NCBI GenBank assembly: GCA_963758025.1
Contig: CAVWUA010000006.1
Span: forward strand, 496,001 to 560,000
From: CAVWUA01 sp963758025
GTDB taxonomy: Bacteria; Planctomycetota; Planctomycetia; Isosphaerales; Isosphaeraceae
Direction: 5' to 3'
DNA length: 64,000 bases
Shown: positions 63,976 through 64,000 of the stretch, piece after piece
How the letters are laid out: each line of letters begins with the position of its first letter
Numbering within the stretch: position 1 is the stretch's first letter
The notes under the pieces: generated by a model
Database searches by the model: none
Told to the model about the DNA's origin: nothing
What the model saw: the letters and a program-made list of their open reading frames with translations, nothing else
Position numbers and translations under genes: made by a program

Positions 63976-64000
63976 CTTGTCACGGATCTCGGGACGACAC

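Overview
The window is about 64 kb of high-GC DNA, clearly bacterial and most likely from Planctomycetota (Isosphaera/Gemmata-type). The evidence is a giant surface protein with an N-terminal LEPR-XLL-like anchor motif, a DUF1501 protein with a Tat-like leader, a Ser/Thr kinase fused to TPRs, an FHA-GAF histidine kinase, an ISKra4-type transposase, and the gene order SRP RNA - dnaX - ybaB - recR - rpoN.

Layout. 1-13892 (-) is one giant secreted protein, cut by the window start, built from beta-helix, LamG, C-type lectin, CBM9-like, PKD and RTX repeats and ending in a metzincin-like protease domain. 14375-18856 (-) holds a glycosyltransferase and a Ser/Thr kinase with TPRs. 19114-19790 (+) is a toxin-antitoxin pair. 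19882-26056 (+) carries hisS, hisZ and hisG, interrupted by a Tn5/IS4-like insertion sequence that landed inside a dispersed repeat. 26105-32196 is mixed: a secreted coiled-coil protein, a flavin oxidase, an AT-rich TIR-domain gene and a short-chain dehydrogenase. 32197-41218 holds signalling and metabolic genes: the FHA-GAF histidine kinase, an FkbM methyltransferase, a thioesterase, the DUF1501 protein, a Xer recombinase, a degenerate NtrC-like protein and a PNPOx-like protein. ilvB follows (41259-43036), with an ISKra4-type element just upstream bounded by a perfect 8-bp target duplication. 44968-46774 has a lipoprotein, CsbD and an MCE-OmpA fusion. 47118-49586 is an accessory island of uncharacterised genes. 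49864-53036 is a polyprenyl synthase - moaC - GT39 unit. 53606-57775 has a HTH-receiver protein, a FlgI-like/HEAT protein and an XRE regulator. 57767-63975 is the SGNH hydrolase - rpoN - recR - ybaB - dnaX - SRP RNA block.

Two themes stand out. First, about 17 of roughly 40 genes, including dnaX, moaC, ilvB, hisG and hisZ, are read only by joining frames. This is far more likely indel error in the assembly than mass pseudogenisation, so most such genes are annotated as intact loci with frameshifts. Second, the best biological leads are: an A10 run in dnaX that would truncate the protein at once if slipped in either direction (a gamma/tau switch); the TIR-domain protein with an uncharacterised C-terminal domain; the three-gene unknown module at 47602-49586; the NtrC-like protein lacking GAFTGA; and the protease-tipped giant adhesin.

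No tRNA, rRNA or CRISPR array was recognised. Functions were assigned from motifs read by eye, without database searches.
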